In this document: positions 11,601 to 21,600 of the stretch, in pieces
How the letters are laid out: each line of letters opens with the position of its first letter
Numbering within the stretch: the first letter of the stretch is position 1
Source of the DNA: Diphasiastrum complanatum
Taxonomy: Eukaryota > Streptophyta > Lycopodiopsida > Lycopodiales > Lycopodiaceae
Length of the DNA: 64,000 nt
Assembly: GCA_029204225.1 (NCBI GenBank)
Contig: CM055104.1
Coordinates: 43,679,148 to 43,743,147 of the forward strand
Direction of reading: 5' to 3'
The notes under the pieces: model-generated
The model's database searches: none
What the model was told of the DNA's origin: nothing
What the model saw: only the letters and a program-made list of their open reading frames with translations
Made by a program: the position numbers and the translations under genes

Positions 11601-11975
11601 CCCACCAAATTCAGCAAACGCCGAAGTCTGTGGAGTGAAATAACATACAGCCATATAAATGTCCTGAGGTAATCCCAATAATGAACCAATAGTATGTAGC
11701 CATATATATCGAGCATATGGATCTTGCTTAACCATCTTAACTGCGATGGCTCTGTATAAACAAGCTACTCCGCCAGATCCACGACAGGTTTTGCCCCTCA
11801 CAAATGGGCGGAAAACAGAATGCCAAGAGTAATCCTGTATATGTGGAAGAGGATGATATAAAGACTCATGGGTTTCAGCCAACAACAAAATGTCACATTT
11901 GCTAATAAAATCAGCAAAATCTCTTGTCGATGATGATGATAAAAAACCATTGCAATTCCAAAAGCCAAGTCTCAA
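8690..11975 (-). pseudogene. LINE ORF2: endonuclease and reverse transcriptase
   Basis: The N-terminus is an APE-type endonuclease. LGFWNCNGF and LLLAETHES lie at about 11970-11855. After a frameshift near 11.55-11.6 kb come LLAGDFN, SVVDYFIGSP and SNHSLLRLTW (usually SDH). A WYDAEC segment (about 10950) leads to the reverse transcriptase: FVDFRKAFDSVPR (motif A), GVKQGCPLLPTLFALYIDDL (B), and LLYADDVVLL (C, catalytic YADD). The C-terminal end has a zinc-binding-like CQIC...FRCPVYYEI. Three in-frame stops interrupt it, at about 10756-10758 (TGA), 9844-9846 (TAG) and 9160-9162 (TGA). The frame is also shifted at least once in the endonuclease and around 11.1 kb. It would have catalysed target-primed reverse transcription. 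It cannot be active now. Confidence 0.9.
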
Positions 11976-12023
11976 AGTGGTAGGGGATCTTGGGCAGCTC
12001 CTAAACCCGACAGCCCTGAGTTC

Positions 12024-12628
12024 CTAGTGTGAAAGGAGGTCGAAATATCTCGGTTTGCCGTCGATAAAAATGACCCTTGGCCCTTTTTCTTTTGCTTCAT
12101 GAATAATCTTTTTCCTTGCTAACCATTGGGTATTTGTCAAATCATCATCCATATAAATGAAAGTGCCTTTGAGTTGTGTTCTAAGCCGAAGGGCTGTATT
12201 GCGGTTTTGAAGAGAGCGAAATTTGATAAAAAGAACGTTATCATCAAATTTGCTACGCCATGCCGTATCAAAACCATCAACAACATGAGATAACTTGGAA
12301 ACGAGTAAATCTGTAGCTTCTTCTATTGGTTTACCGCTGTTGGCAATGCCTCTTACTCTAATGTTAAGAGCCTTTTTAGCTCTTCTAGCTTGTTCATCCA
12401 AAACTGTCTCCAAATTGTTATCCATCATAGAGGCTGAGATATTGTTGTAAAGCTACCTCTACAAGCTTTACTTCCGGCGCCATCGGCGTCAGCTATGTCC
12501 CCGGCGCCAGTAGCGCCCTTGCTGCTCCCGACGCCACTGTGACCAGAATCCAGCCGGCGCCAAGTTCCTATGGCTGAAAATCTTTGATCGGTTCTAGCGG
12601 AGTCCAGAGAGCTCAGATCGATGTGCAA
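12024..12628 (-). pseudogene. LINE ORF1, C-terminal part
   Basis: The frame 12428-12024 encodes about 134 residues. They are rich in charged residues, with RAKKALNIRVRGIANSG near the start and a fold-like pattern (VLFIKFRSLQNRNTALRLRTQL). This arrangement resembles the RNA-binding core of L1-type ORF1 proteins, where a coiled coil is followed by a basic domain. Upstream on the strand, 12628-12425 is a Gly/Ala-rich stretch in another frame. The segment lies 50 bases before ORF2 on the same strand, as expected for ORF1. The domain assignment is inference from position and composition. Confidence 0.5.
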
Positions 12629-13076
12629 TCACCTCACACGATCTAGGCATGATTAAAGGAAGCCTGGGGATCAATAAAATCTAGAGAGAGAAAATGACTT
12701 TCTAGAAAGAGAAAATCCTAGAGAGAGAAAAACGTGCTTTACCAGCTTGGGTAGAGTGCTTGGTATGAGGGGGGGGTGCCGAATCACACCAATACTATAG
12801 GGGAGTGCGGGTTGCGACTGAGGGCGAGCTCCAACGAAGTCTCAGCCTCCCTTGCTGGAATGTTGTCATGGCTCTCGCCTTGGCATGCTAGCGCCCCAGA
12901 GACTAGGGTCGGTCACACACTTGAAATGTAACCTTCTCAGATTTATCAATAAAGTGGGATTTTCCTCAAACTGACTCTGATTACCCTCTGGGTTTCAGTG
13001 TTCGGTAAAAGCGCCAGTTGTAAGGCCGCTTTCAAACTTTTTAACTTGGCACATAGCTGAGGGTCGTATCCCAGGA

Positions 13077-13150
13077 CGCCAGCGGTATGCCGTCGGGACC
13101 ATTCGGTCCGTGGCGCCAGCGGTATGCTGTCGGGACCATGTGGTCCAGGA
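13077..13150. repeat. Tandem duplication, unit 37 bp
   Basis: Two adjacent units carry CGCCAGCGGTATGC(C/T)GTCGGG followed by ACCAT and a GGTCC string, at about 13077-13113 and 13114-13150. It lies inside the LINE ORF1 region and is probably a slippage product. Confidence 0.65.
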
Positions 13151-13286
13151 ACTGGTTGTCTCCATATCGGTCGCGGCTTGTGGTTCTGAGTGTTCCTTGC
13201 ATGAACGTGAATGGGTTAAGCTCTTGGGGAACGGGCTCTAACCTGTCGGCTGAGTTGGATGGCTTGCTTGGGTGGAAGTTACCTGT

Positions 13287-14147
13287 TTATGGCTGTCCAG
13301 TCTGGCGTGGCGCCAAGTTGGCTTCCAGTGCTCGTGACGAAGCTTTCAGTTGATGTATGTCGGGCGGCTTGCTTGGAGGGAAGTCACCCACATCGGGACC
13401 CCCGATCTGGCATGGTGCCAGGTTGGATCTCAATGTTGGTTTTCGGAACTTCAAGTGGGTTAAGTCTGATCGTTGTTGGCGAGTTGGCTGCTTGTATTTC
13501 AAGTGGGTTTGGATGACAAGAGTTGAAGGCTGGGAAGCTAAGTTGTGGTTCCCGGCTCCCTTTGGGATGCCTGCGCTACAGATATGGGGGTGATTACCTT
13601 GTTTGAGGATCGATGTCATTTCTTCAACCTGTTTTGCAAGTGATGAGAGTTTGCTGCCGAAGAGTGCTGCCCATGTCTTTGTCTCTTCGACTTGTTTTTC
13701 CAAGCAAAATATTTTGTTGGAAGTTTCGTCCGAAGGAGGTACATGTTTTGCAATCCGTTGCTTAAGATATATATTTTCTTGCTCAAGCTGTTCCACCAGT
13801 TCTTTGACACCCACGGGATCCATAACCAACTATTTCAAAGAAGTGTAGTTGTTTCTTAAGGCCGAGGAGTTCGTTTCAGATGAAACCGATATCATAGGCA
13901 TAAAGACTCTCAATAGGCTTGGAAGGAGTGTAATCGACCGTGGACTGCTGAGTTTTTTGATAGCAAGTGGATTGTCTGTGAAAATAGAGGGTGCACCAGT
14001 GATGGATTCTAGTGCCGCCAGCGGTGGGATTGCTGTAGGTGAAATAGCATCCCCCTCCATGGCAGATGATGGAGGAGGAGAAGAGGTGGATAGAGGGGGG
14101 GGGGTGGGGGGGCGCGTAGGGGCAACCCCCTTTTTCTTAGGCGCCAT
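13287..14147 (-). pseudogene. LINE ORF1, N-terminal and coiled-coil part
   Basis: It starts at 14147 with a basic, proline-rich N-terminus (MAPKKKGVAPTRPPTPPPL). One in-frame TAG at about 13830 interrupts it; the same frame then continues with a clear leucine heptad region (VKELVEQLEQENIYLKQRI) and further coiled-coil segments (LEKQVEETKTW, LAKQVEEMTSIL). The end holds repeats of an LAP-x-Q-x-G motif. Coiled-coil trimerisation followed by RNA binding is typical for LINE ORF1. Alternatively this is the gag of an unrelated element. The strand and the position upstream of ORF2 favour ORF1. Confidence 0.45.
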
Positions 14148-14784
14148 ATACAGCGTTAGACAGCAATAAATGTGCCACAGTCAGCGCTAGGTCAGCAGTA
14201 GTGCCAGGTCAGCAGGGTTCCCACAAGGCAGGGTCCAGCGCCAGAGGCAGCGCTAGGTCAGCAATGCTAGGTGGGTGGACAGGTGGCCACTGGGTGGAGG
14301 ACAGGTGGCCAGGAAGGAGCGCTGGCCAGGAAGGAGCGTTAGGAGGGCTAATTTGTGGTCTCCCATACTGGTTGATCCAAAATGTTGCACAGGAAAGCGC
14401 CTGACTGCCCACACACCAAAGGACAAGATGATCCGTGAGAAAATCCGGAAACAATCCTATAAACCTGCGCTGCTGGAGAATGCTACAATGGAGGCAATGA
14501 ATCTCTATCCAGCGACCCAGCGAGCTGATGAAGAGAGCTTCAGTGGAGGTGACCGAGTGCAGAGCTCAGCAAGCAAGCGTTGCAGCATGTCCTGTGCTCC
14601 TCGATTGCACAAGTCCGCTTGCTGACACCCTCCTTTACCGAACTACATCACTGCTGATCTGCATCAATATCCAATCCTGCCACTCTGATCTTGCTCCAGG
14701 CAGGAAGACAGATTCTAATTAACGGTTGGAGTGGAGCGTGGCTGAGGTAGCGATGGCAGCCATCTGGAGGAGCCACGAGAGGAG

Positions 14785-14786
<2 letters not shown>

Positions 14787-14822
<36 letters not shown>

Positions 14823-14856
14823 CTGTTATCTTCTAGGTCCCAAAGGTTCATAGGAA
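14787..14856 (-). mobile_element. 3' tail of a third LINE copy
   Basis: A (GA)n tract (about 14787-14817) is followed by a sequence which, read on the minus strand, is TTCCTATGAACCTTTGGGAC with further matches to the terminal hairpin of the main LINE (CTTATGTACCTTTGGGTACC). The pairing is imperfect. No LINE coding sequence follows upstream, so only the tail remains or the body is very short. It abuts the 5' leader of the main LINE in head-to-tail order. Confidence 0.5.
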
Positions 14857-15081
14857 TGCTAAGTAATTGTGAAGTGTGTCATCGTGTGGGAGTGCATCAT
14901 TGATATGCAGAATATATTACATAAAATTATCACCTCAAGCAGATCAACACATTTGTCTTATTGAGAGAATCACTCAAGGAATCAATTTTCAAAAAATAAT
15001 ATACCATCCACAATTATAACTTATAAGCATCATTTTGTTAGAAGTCTAAATTTAAAAAGATCAATATATGTTAGATGCATA

Positions 15082-15375
15082 GGTCCCGCGGGACCATACT
15101 GGTACCGTGGCACCAGTATGGTTCCGCGGTACCACAATATATATATATTTATTTAATATTTAATTTCTTAAACCTATTTCCCCCTATTTTTCCCTATGTC
15201 CCCCTATTTTTTTAAACCTATTTCCCCCTATTTTTTAAACCTATTTAAATATTAAAAAAAAAATTATATATGGTGCTACCCTGGTACCGCATTTTCCAGG
15301 GCGGCACCATACTGGTGGCACCACCATTATGGTACCGGCGGTACCATAATGGCGGTACCACATGGAACTATGGTT
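15082..15375. mobile_element. Foldback element with nested GGTACC palindromes
   Basis: GC-rich arms full of palindromes flank an AT-rich centre. The left arm has a perfect 14-bp palindrome (GGTCCCGCGGGACC, 15082-15095) and a CATACTGGT/ACCAGTATG hairpin. The right arm has a 12-bp perfect inverted repeat with one central base (15326-15350, ATTATGGTACCG and its complement). The centre repeats AAACCTATTTCCCCCTATTTTT three times. No coding capacity is present. This looks like a MITE or foldback transposon; the exact termini and target duplication are not clear. Confidence 0.6.
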
Positions 15376-15653
15376 AAATGTAAGCATGTAATAAAAAAAA
15401 TGTATCTTAATATTGAATCTAGACTTGTACTTTGCATACTTTACATCATGCATTTTGATATTTGTAATGCTATTGCATTTTTTATGTCACCATAGCAAAA
15501 CTTGAGTGGAACTAGTAGTGAGAGAGCCTCTACGTTTAGGGAGGAGACTGAGTTGTATTTTCTTATCTTTGTTACTTTAATGCAATTTCAGGTTCCATAT
15601 ATTTTGGCAAATTAGAACTTGTTCTTAAAGCTTGTCCAATGTTAAATTTGCAG

Positions 15654-18600
15654 CTTTTGGAACAGTTACAAGTGGTGCAATTCTCGATGAGGAGTTGACT
15701 TTGAAGGTAATCATAGCAAGCAAATAATACTCTCAGTCGTATTCTTGTCCTTAAGGTTCCAGACCCAATTTTCTTAGTCATATTTTGTCTTTAATGTTGC
15801 AGACAAAAGCACAAGAAGTTGCAAAAGACCTAAAGGGAACTTGTATTTTTCTCATCGGTAATCTGTGGTGCTAACTGCAGTGTATGTGTTTCTGAACTTA
15901 AAGCCATTTTTTATGGGCTATCATTCAAATGGTGCTAAATGCAAGTTCTGTGTTCAGGTATGATGGGAAGTGGGAAGTCAACTATTGGGAGAATTTTATC
16001 TGAGGCTCTTGGTTACTATTTTTTTTGACAGGTTTTGTACCTTCAAGTTTGAAATGTCAGCATCTTCTAATCTCTATGGGTTTATCACTTACGTTGAAAT
16101 ATTTTGTATGCCACCTGCTACTAATAATTTTAAATACAGATCAGACTTGGCGTCTATTATATAGTGAGGAAATTTGACTGAGTTTTTGGATGTGATATGT
16201 GATCTTGTAAAGAGCAGTGACAAGGTAGTCGAACAACTTGCTGGAGGGGCAACTGTTGCACAGCTTTTTGCGGAGGGCAAGGAAGAATGGTTTAGAGATG
16301 CCGAGGTCAGATTAGAGATTGATAATGCAAAATATTTATTTCCTTCCTTTTTGCTGTAATTCTCATCAATCAGCTTGTGCACACCTTTTGAGACTTTTAT
16401 CCAGTTTCTAGTACGGAATGTGCCAAAGTTTTAGACTGACTCATCAAAATGCAGCTTTCAATATTCATGTAAGCTAATGGCAAGGCTCATCTAGGACTTG
16501 AGAAATCTCTATTGGTGTACCCATGAGATTTTGTGTCTTGTGTATGGTAACCCGGGAGATTTCCTACCAGTGGCTTGTACTTTGCTACTAGTGTTTTGGT
16601 CATAATACATGTTGTGGGTTGGATTGCATGGCTCAGTTAATTAATGTTTTGGAATGTTTGTTCTACAGAGCGAGGTATTGAGTCAACTTTCAGCAATGTG
16701 TCGTTTGGTGTTGCCACTGGTGGTGGTGCTGTTGTGCGACTAAATAACTGGTACACATCCTTTTTCTCCATAAAACATCCAATTTATTCAACGACATATT
16801 TAGCCTTGTAAAAGTTTACCATATACTTGTATAAGTTTTTAGGATTTTGTGCTTTTCTGATCTTCTGTTTTTGACAGATAAAATAAACCTCAACATTTGG
16901 TTTTTGGACTGTAGGGGTTATCTAAGGCATGGCATTGTTGTTTGGTTGAATGTACCTCTGGAGGCATTAGCACATCGGGTGGTTCAAGCAGGGACCGAAA
17001 CAAGGCCTCTTTTGGGGAAAGCAGATATGGATTCTGCTTATAGCCAGGTGCTGCTCTTCTCTTATTCATGTAAAAAGGAGGTGTCATGAGGCTGCAAACT
17101 TCTTGCACAGTAGGATAAAGAATGATGTATTATGCAGCTACAATTCAGATTTCTAGAGACATCTGTGAACTCAGCTTTCTGATTGCTTTTGCATATCATC
17201 TCAGGCTTATGCACAGCTCTCAAAATTATTGGAAGAAAGGGGTCAAGCTTATGCAAATGCAGATACAACAGTCTCATTCCAGGGTGAGGGAAGCTTGTGA
17301 ACCCACAAGTTGCTTTTTGTTGACAAGTTCTTGGGGGTATTGTGTCGATGGAAAGTTAAGAGATAATCTGTGAAATTTTTGTGACAGACTTGGCAGTCGA
17401 TTTGGGTACTGACGATGTGGCAGCCCTCACTCCAACTATCATTGCGATTCAGGTACACTCTTCTTTTCTAGCCATTCTTATCTTTAGTGTTTAATAGTCG
17501 TGTTATCCTGATGATTGATGTCTAAGAGTATCCACCTGTGTGCCTTTGTGATATTGTTTTGTTAATGGTGCTTGATTTGTTTTTTCCATGGAAGAACCAA
17601 TCCCAAGTACTTTGTTACAAGTTGTTATGTACGATAATGGTATGCCCAATAGTGACGGCCTCGCAAGGGGCGGAATGCAGGTCTGGGGTTATCGACATGT
17701 TTGGGTGCCATGTGCCAGCATCCTAGGATGACACGTGTCGCTAATTGGACCGTGAGCTAGGATGTATCTCTAGGCCAGGAGATGTGTGCTAGGGAGAGAC
17801 GAGAGCGATGTCTAGTGCTATGGGACATTGGTTATCATTGGAGGTTAAACCAGGCATGATGGTGTTGGTAACTTTAATGCATGGGGACCATTCGACAATG
17901 ACTCTATAAGTGGGCGATGACTGTGAATTCGTCTCATATATTGGTGTGTGGTTGGCCTTATAGCTATCGGCAGATCTTGGTAGTCGTAACACAAGCTTCA
18001 CACCTCAAGCTCCTCTCTCAAGCACTAGCTAGTGATAGTATGGATGCTCCTTCCCACCATAAATCACTATGTCAAGGCTCTACCTTCTATTCCAATATGT
18101 GGTCACCTGGTCAGGTCAAGGTAGCTTTAACAAATTCTCTGAGTCTTTGAATCTTCCGAACTAGTGTGGCCTACTAACAATCACCCTTGTGCCCCAACAT
18201 GGCACAATGATCCACCTGGTCACCCCGACACCTTGTTGGCTAGCCTGTCGTCTTGACTAGCTTTGGATCTGATGGCCACATCCACAATGATAATTCTAGG
18301 TCCTGCATCTCTGATAACTTGCCAAGCGGGTCTCATTGAGTCATTCTTTGCAACACACTCATTGTCTGATGAACAATATGAAAATAATACAATTGAGACT
18401 CATCATTTGACCCATAGTTCTTGTTGTCGGAGTAGTGTTTCACAGAATCGTGATTCGATTCACTTCTCGCGATTCTGATTCTAATCGGAATTAGCCGATT
18501 CGAGTTGTCGAATTGACTGACTTTGAATTTTGTTTTTGAATGGGACCCCGCTACAGAGGCCCGAGGGTCCCATTCTACATTTTGGTTCAAGCTTGAGAGA

Positions 18601-21600
18601 GAGAAAGAAAGAAAGCTTTATTAATGTCTTTTCCATGCCAAAAGGCATGTAAGACTAATGAAGGACATGTCAAGTATGTGGCAACAACGGGAGCAAATAA
18701 AACGTCTCCGCTGTAATAAAGAAACATCTAGTACAAACTAAGATGAATGCGAAAATGAGGGTTTGTGTGCATAATAATAATATGTATCCATGTCATGATG
18801 TCATGTCTGTGCTGATGCTATAGAAAGATGTAATGTGAGCTGCAACACGAGGAAGCGCTGGAGCCTATTGGCGTCATCTATGAGCATGAGCATGTGCAGT
18901 GTCTCTGTATAGGAGGTCTGGTGATCTTGGCAGTAAAGTGATGGTGGGAAGTACACTGTCTCTGATCCTTGTGAGCATGTATGCGGCTATCATCCTCAGG
19001 AGTGAGTAAGTCGGATGCATGGGCAAGGAGTTCAGACTCGAGGTCTTGATATCTCTGGCCTTATGGGACTTCATCTTCTTAATGGCAGCAAGTACCATAT
19101 CGGATGTGAAGAAGGAGAACTCAGATGGTCGTGGAGATATAGAGATAGGTGAGTTGGTGGGGATGGTATGTAAGCTAGTAGCGTAGCGGTCCAAATGCGG
19201 AGGTCTTCCAAGAGAGGTGGTGGAGAGCGGGGAATGAACTCACGCTAGAAAGCGCCCGAGGAAGAACTGAAAAGAAGGTCAATAAGACGTTCCCCTTCAG
19301 AGTCATCATAAGCGCGCTTTTTACGGTGGAGAACAGTGGTAAGAACATCGGGAAGATCGAAGTAAATGCGGAGCATCAATACGTGACTAGGTGACTAAAT
19401 GTTTAAGAGAACAACACTCGGCATCGTACCAGGGAGGGTGCAGTGGTCGAGATGTGTGTCGAGTTTTGCTGGGATGGGGCTTGGTGGGAAAGGTTAGTGA
19501 AGCGGCAGTGTGGAGGGAGGTGTGTGAAAAGCAGCTTGGGTGTCAACTGGACATCAATTAGATGGCTATAATTTTGTAAATTGGTTTGCATGTGATAGAG
19601 AAAGAGTTGCATGTCATGAATTTCCACTTTATAGTGAAGAAAAAACCGGAAAATAGCCAAAAATCATAATTTTTTGCTTGTTTTTTCATAAAGTTGGTCA
19701 TGTGGAGCTTCTAAAAAGTTGAACCAGTCCTTGAAGTTAGAGCCAAGAATTCCATGAATGGGGCTTGTAGAAGGTCAAAAAAGACCAAAAAGTAGCTTAT
19801 TTTTGTGGTTTTTGGGGGATGGATTGCTCCCAATCCATAAGGAGATCATTCTGGAAATTTTCACAGCATGATTAGCATTTTTTTTTACCTTCCCAGCAAG
19901 CTATTAGACTTGTAAATTGATGGATGATGGCTTATGCTTCATCTCCATCAAGTTTGAAGCTATTTTGACTTCTATAAACCAAGAAATCTTCATTCTCAGC
20001 CTATACTGCTTCATAGGACCTGTATGATTGCTTCACGGAAGTCTAATAGACCATTTAAGACTGTTGGGAACATCACTTTTGGGCTAGGATGGGTGTTTGC
20101 ACGTTTTTACAGCATGAGGCCTTGAAAAAGTGCGGCCTTCTACAGAATTATGACTGCTCTGATCTCACACGATCCTAGGTGGCAGGCTGATGTGGCAAGC
20201 ATCTCGGTCACTTGGTCTCCCTCCGTATTGTGCTTTACAACGCCCAATTGGTGCACCATAGTCAAAGTTATGGCCGTTTGAGATTTTGGCAGTTTTGTGA
20301 GCAAAATTGACAAAATCCGTAATTGTTTCGATTGCATCTTAGTCTTTTTCCTAATTTGTGGTGCTGTGCTTGCATGGATTGATTGCATGTTGACTGACAT
20401 GCATGAGGGATTTACAATCGAATTGAGTGGTCATATGCATGTGCTCTGACGGGTGGGTCACATATCAGTAATATTGGCTGACAGATTATGTAAAACTGAA
20501 GTTTACGTAAAAAATTCTGTAATGACGTTTTGTGACTGATGTAGTGTGCTTTGCATGCCAGTTGGACATTGGTTTAGTGACATTAGGAATCGAATAGTAT
20601 TTCGAATTTTCGATTTTGATTGCCTTTTGTACTAACAGTATTTTCGTCAGAATTTTTTTAATTACGTAAAATGAACCAAAAATTGAGTTTTTCTGAAAAA
20701 TTGAAATTTGGTCATTTTTTCGTTATCTATGGAATAAGTTTAGATTTGTGAATTGACTACACTGAGTTATCAGTCAGAGTTAGTCACAGTGTTTTCACTA
20801 AGGCTAAATTGTTTCCCAATAATAGATAATTTAAAATTGACAGAAGGAACCGCAATGAATTTGCCGACAGTTTCTACTATATGATATATTAACTTTTGGA
20901 GAAGGGTACTCTCAGGTGGAAAGTTAAAATTGGATTTTTCCCTTTTCGGTTGAATTTCAAATCTAGTTAAAATTTGAAATTGGTTACTTGTCTGATATTT
21001 TTCTAATCGAATTAATCATTAGAGATGGTCAAGTGAACGTTTGTGCAAGGTACTCGTCAAAATTGAAGTTAAAACCATCAAACAATATGAAATGGCCAGA
21101 TAGAATGAATGGTGACAGAACTCTTTATCCAAACAGTAAAATCATGTTGGATACAGTTCAAGAGTTATTGAAATCCTATTGGTAGGATTTCCATTCATGT
21201 AATTTCATATTTTGACGTTTTGATATTTTTTGTTAATATTGACGGAGTAATGCCAAACCAGTCAATAAAAAGGAAAAACAGTTCAATTTTATTGAAAAAA
21301 TTGTAATTGATAGGAACTGATCAAAAGTAGAAAAATTAATTTCATTTCTGGTTAAATCCTATGGTGAATTGCAAGGTTACGCCCCGATTTGAACAGGTCG
21401 ATTTGAACCGGCCAGTTTGAACCGATTCTTTGAGGTTCAATCCGGCAGGCCAGGTTCGAATCGGAAAACGGTTCGAACTTGTCTTTTTCATTTTTCAGAA
21501 AACAATAATTTTCTCTGATGTACAAGTCATATATTCACTGTACAGATGCTTAACAGCTAAACAATTTCCTCTAAATTTACAGATATTAGGATAATCAGAT

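Larger units (their letters stand above)
8241..14780 (-). mobile_element. Nearly full-length LINE (two ORFs), inactivated
   Basis: On the minus strand the order is a GC-rich 5' leader (about 14780-14148), ORF1 (14147-12024, broken), ORF2 with endonuclease and reverse transcriptase (11975-8690, broken), a 3' UTR, a stem-loop at 8323-8351 and a (TC)n tail. There are no LTRs. It is flanked on both sides by other LINE copies. The 5' boundary is inferred from the end of the neighbouring LINE tail and is uncertain by some hundred bases. The stretch 12.63-13.28 kb between the ORF1 parts has no clear frame and may contain an insertion. Confidence 0.8.

Noticed and set aside
13087-14722. Several plus-strand frames in the GC-rich region.
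   Set aside because: They are antisense to the LINE ORF1 and its leader. The minus-strand frame has a coiled coil and the right position.
21385-21480. GGTTCGAATC-like words suggesting a tRNA B box.
   Set aside because: No A box at the right distance and no cloverleaf. The words belong to a short array of TTTGAACCG repeats.
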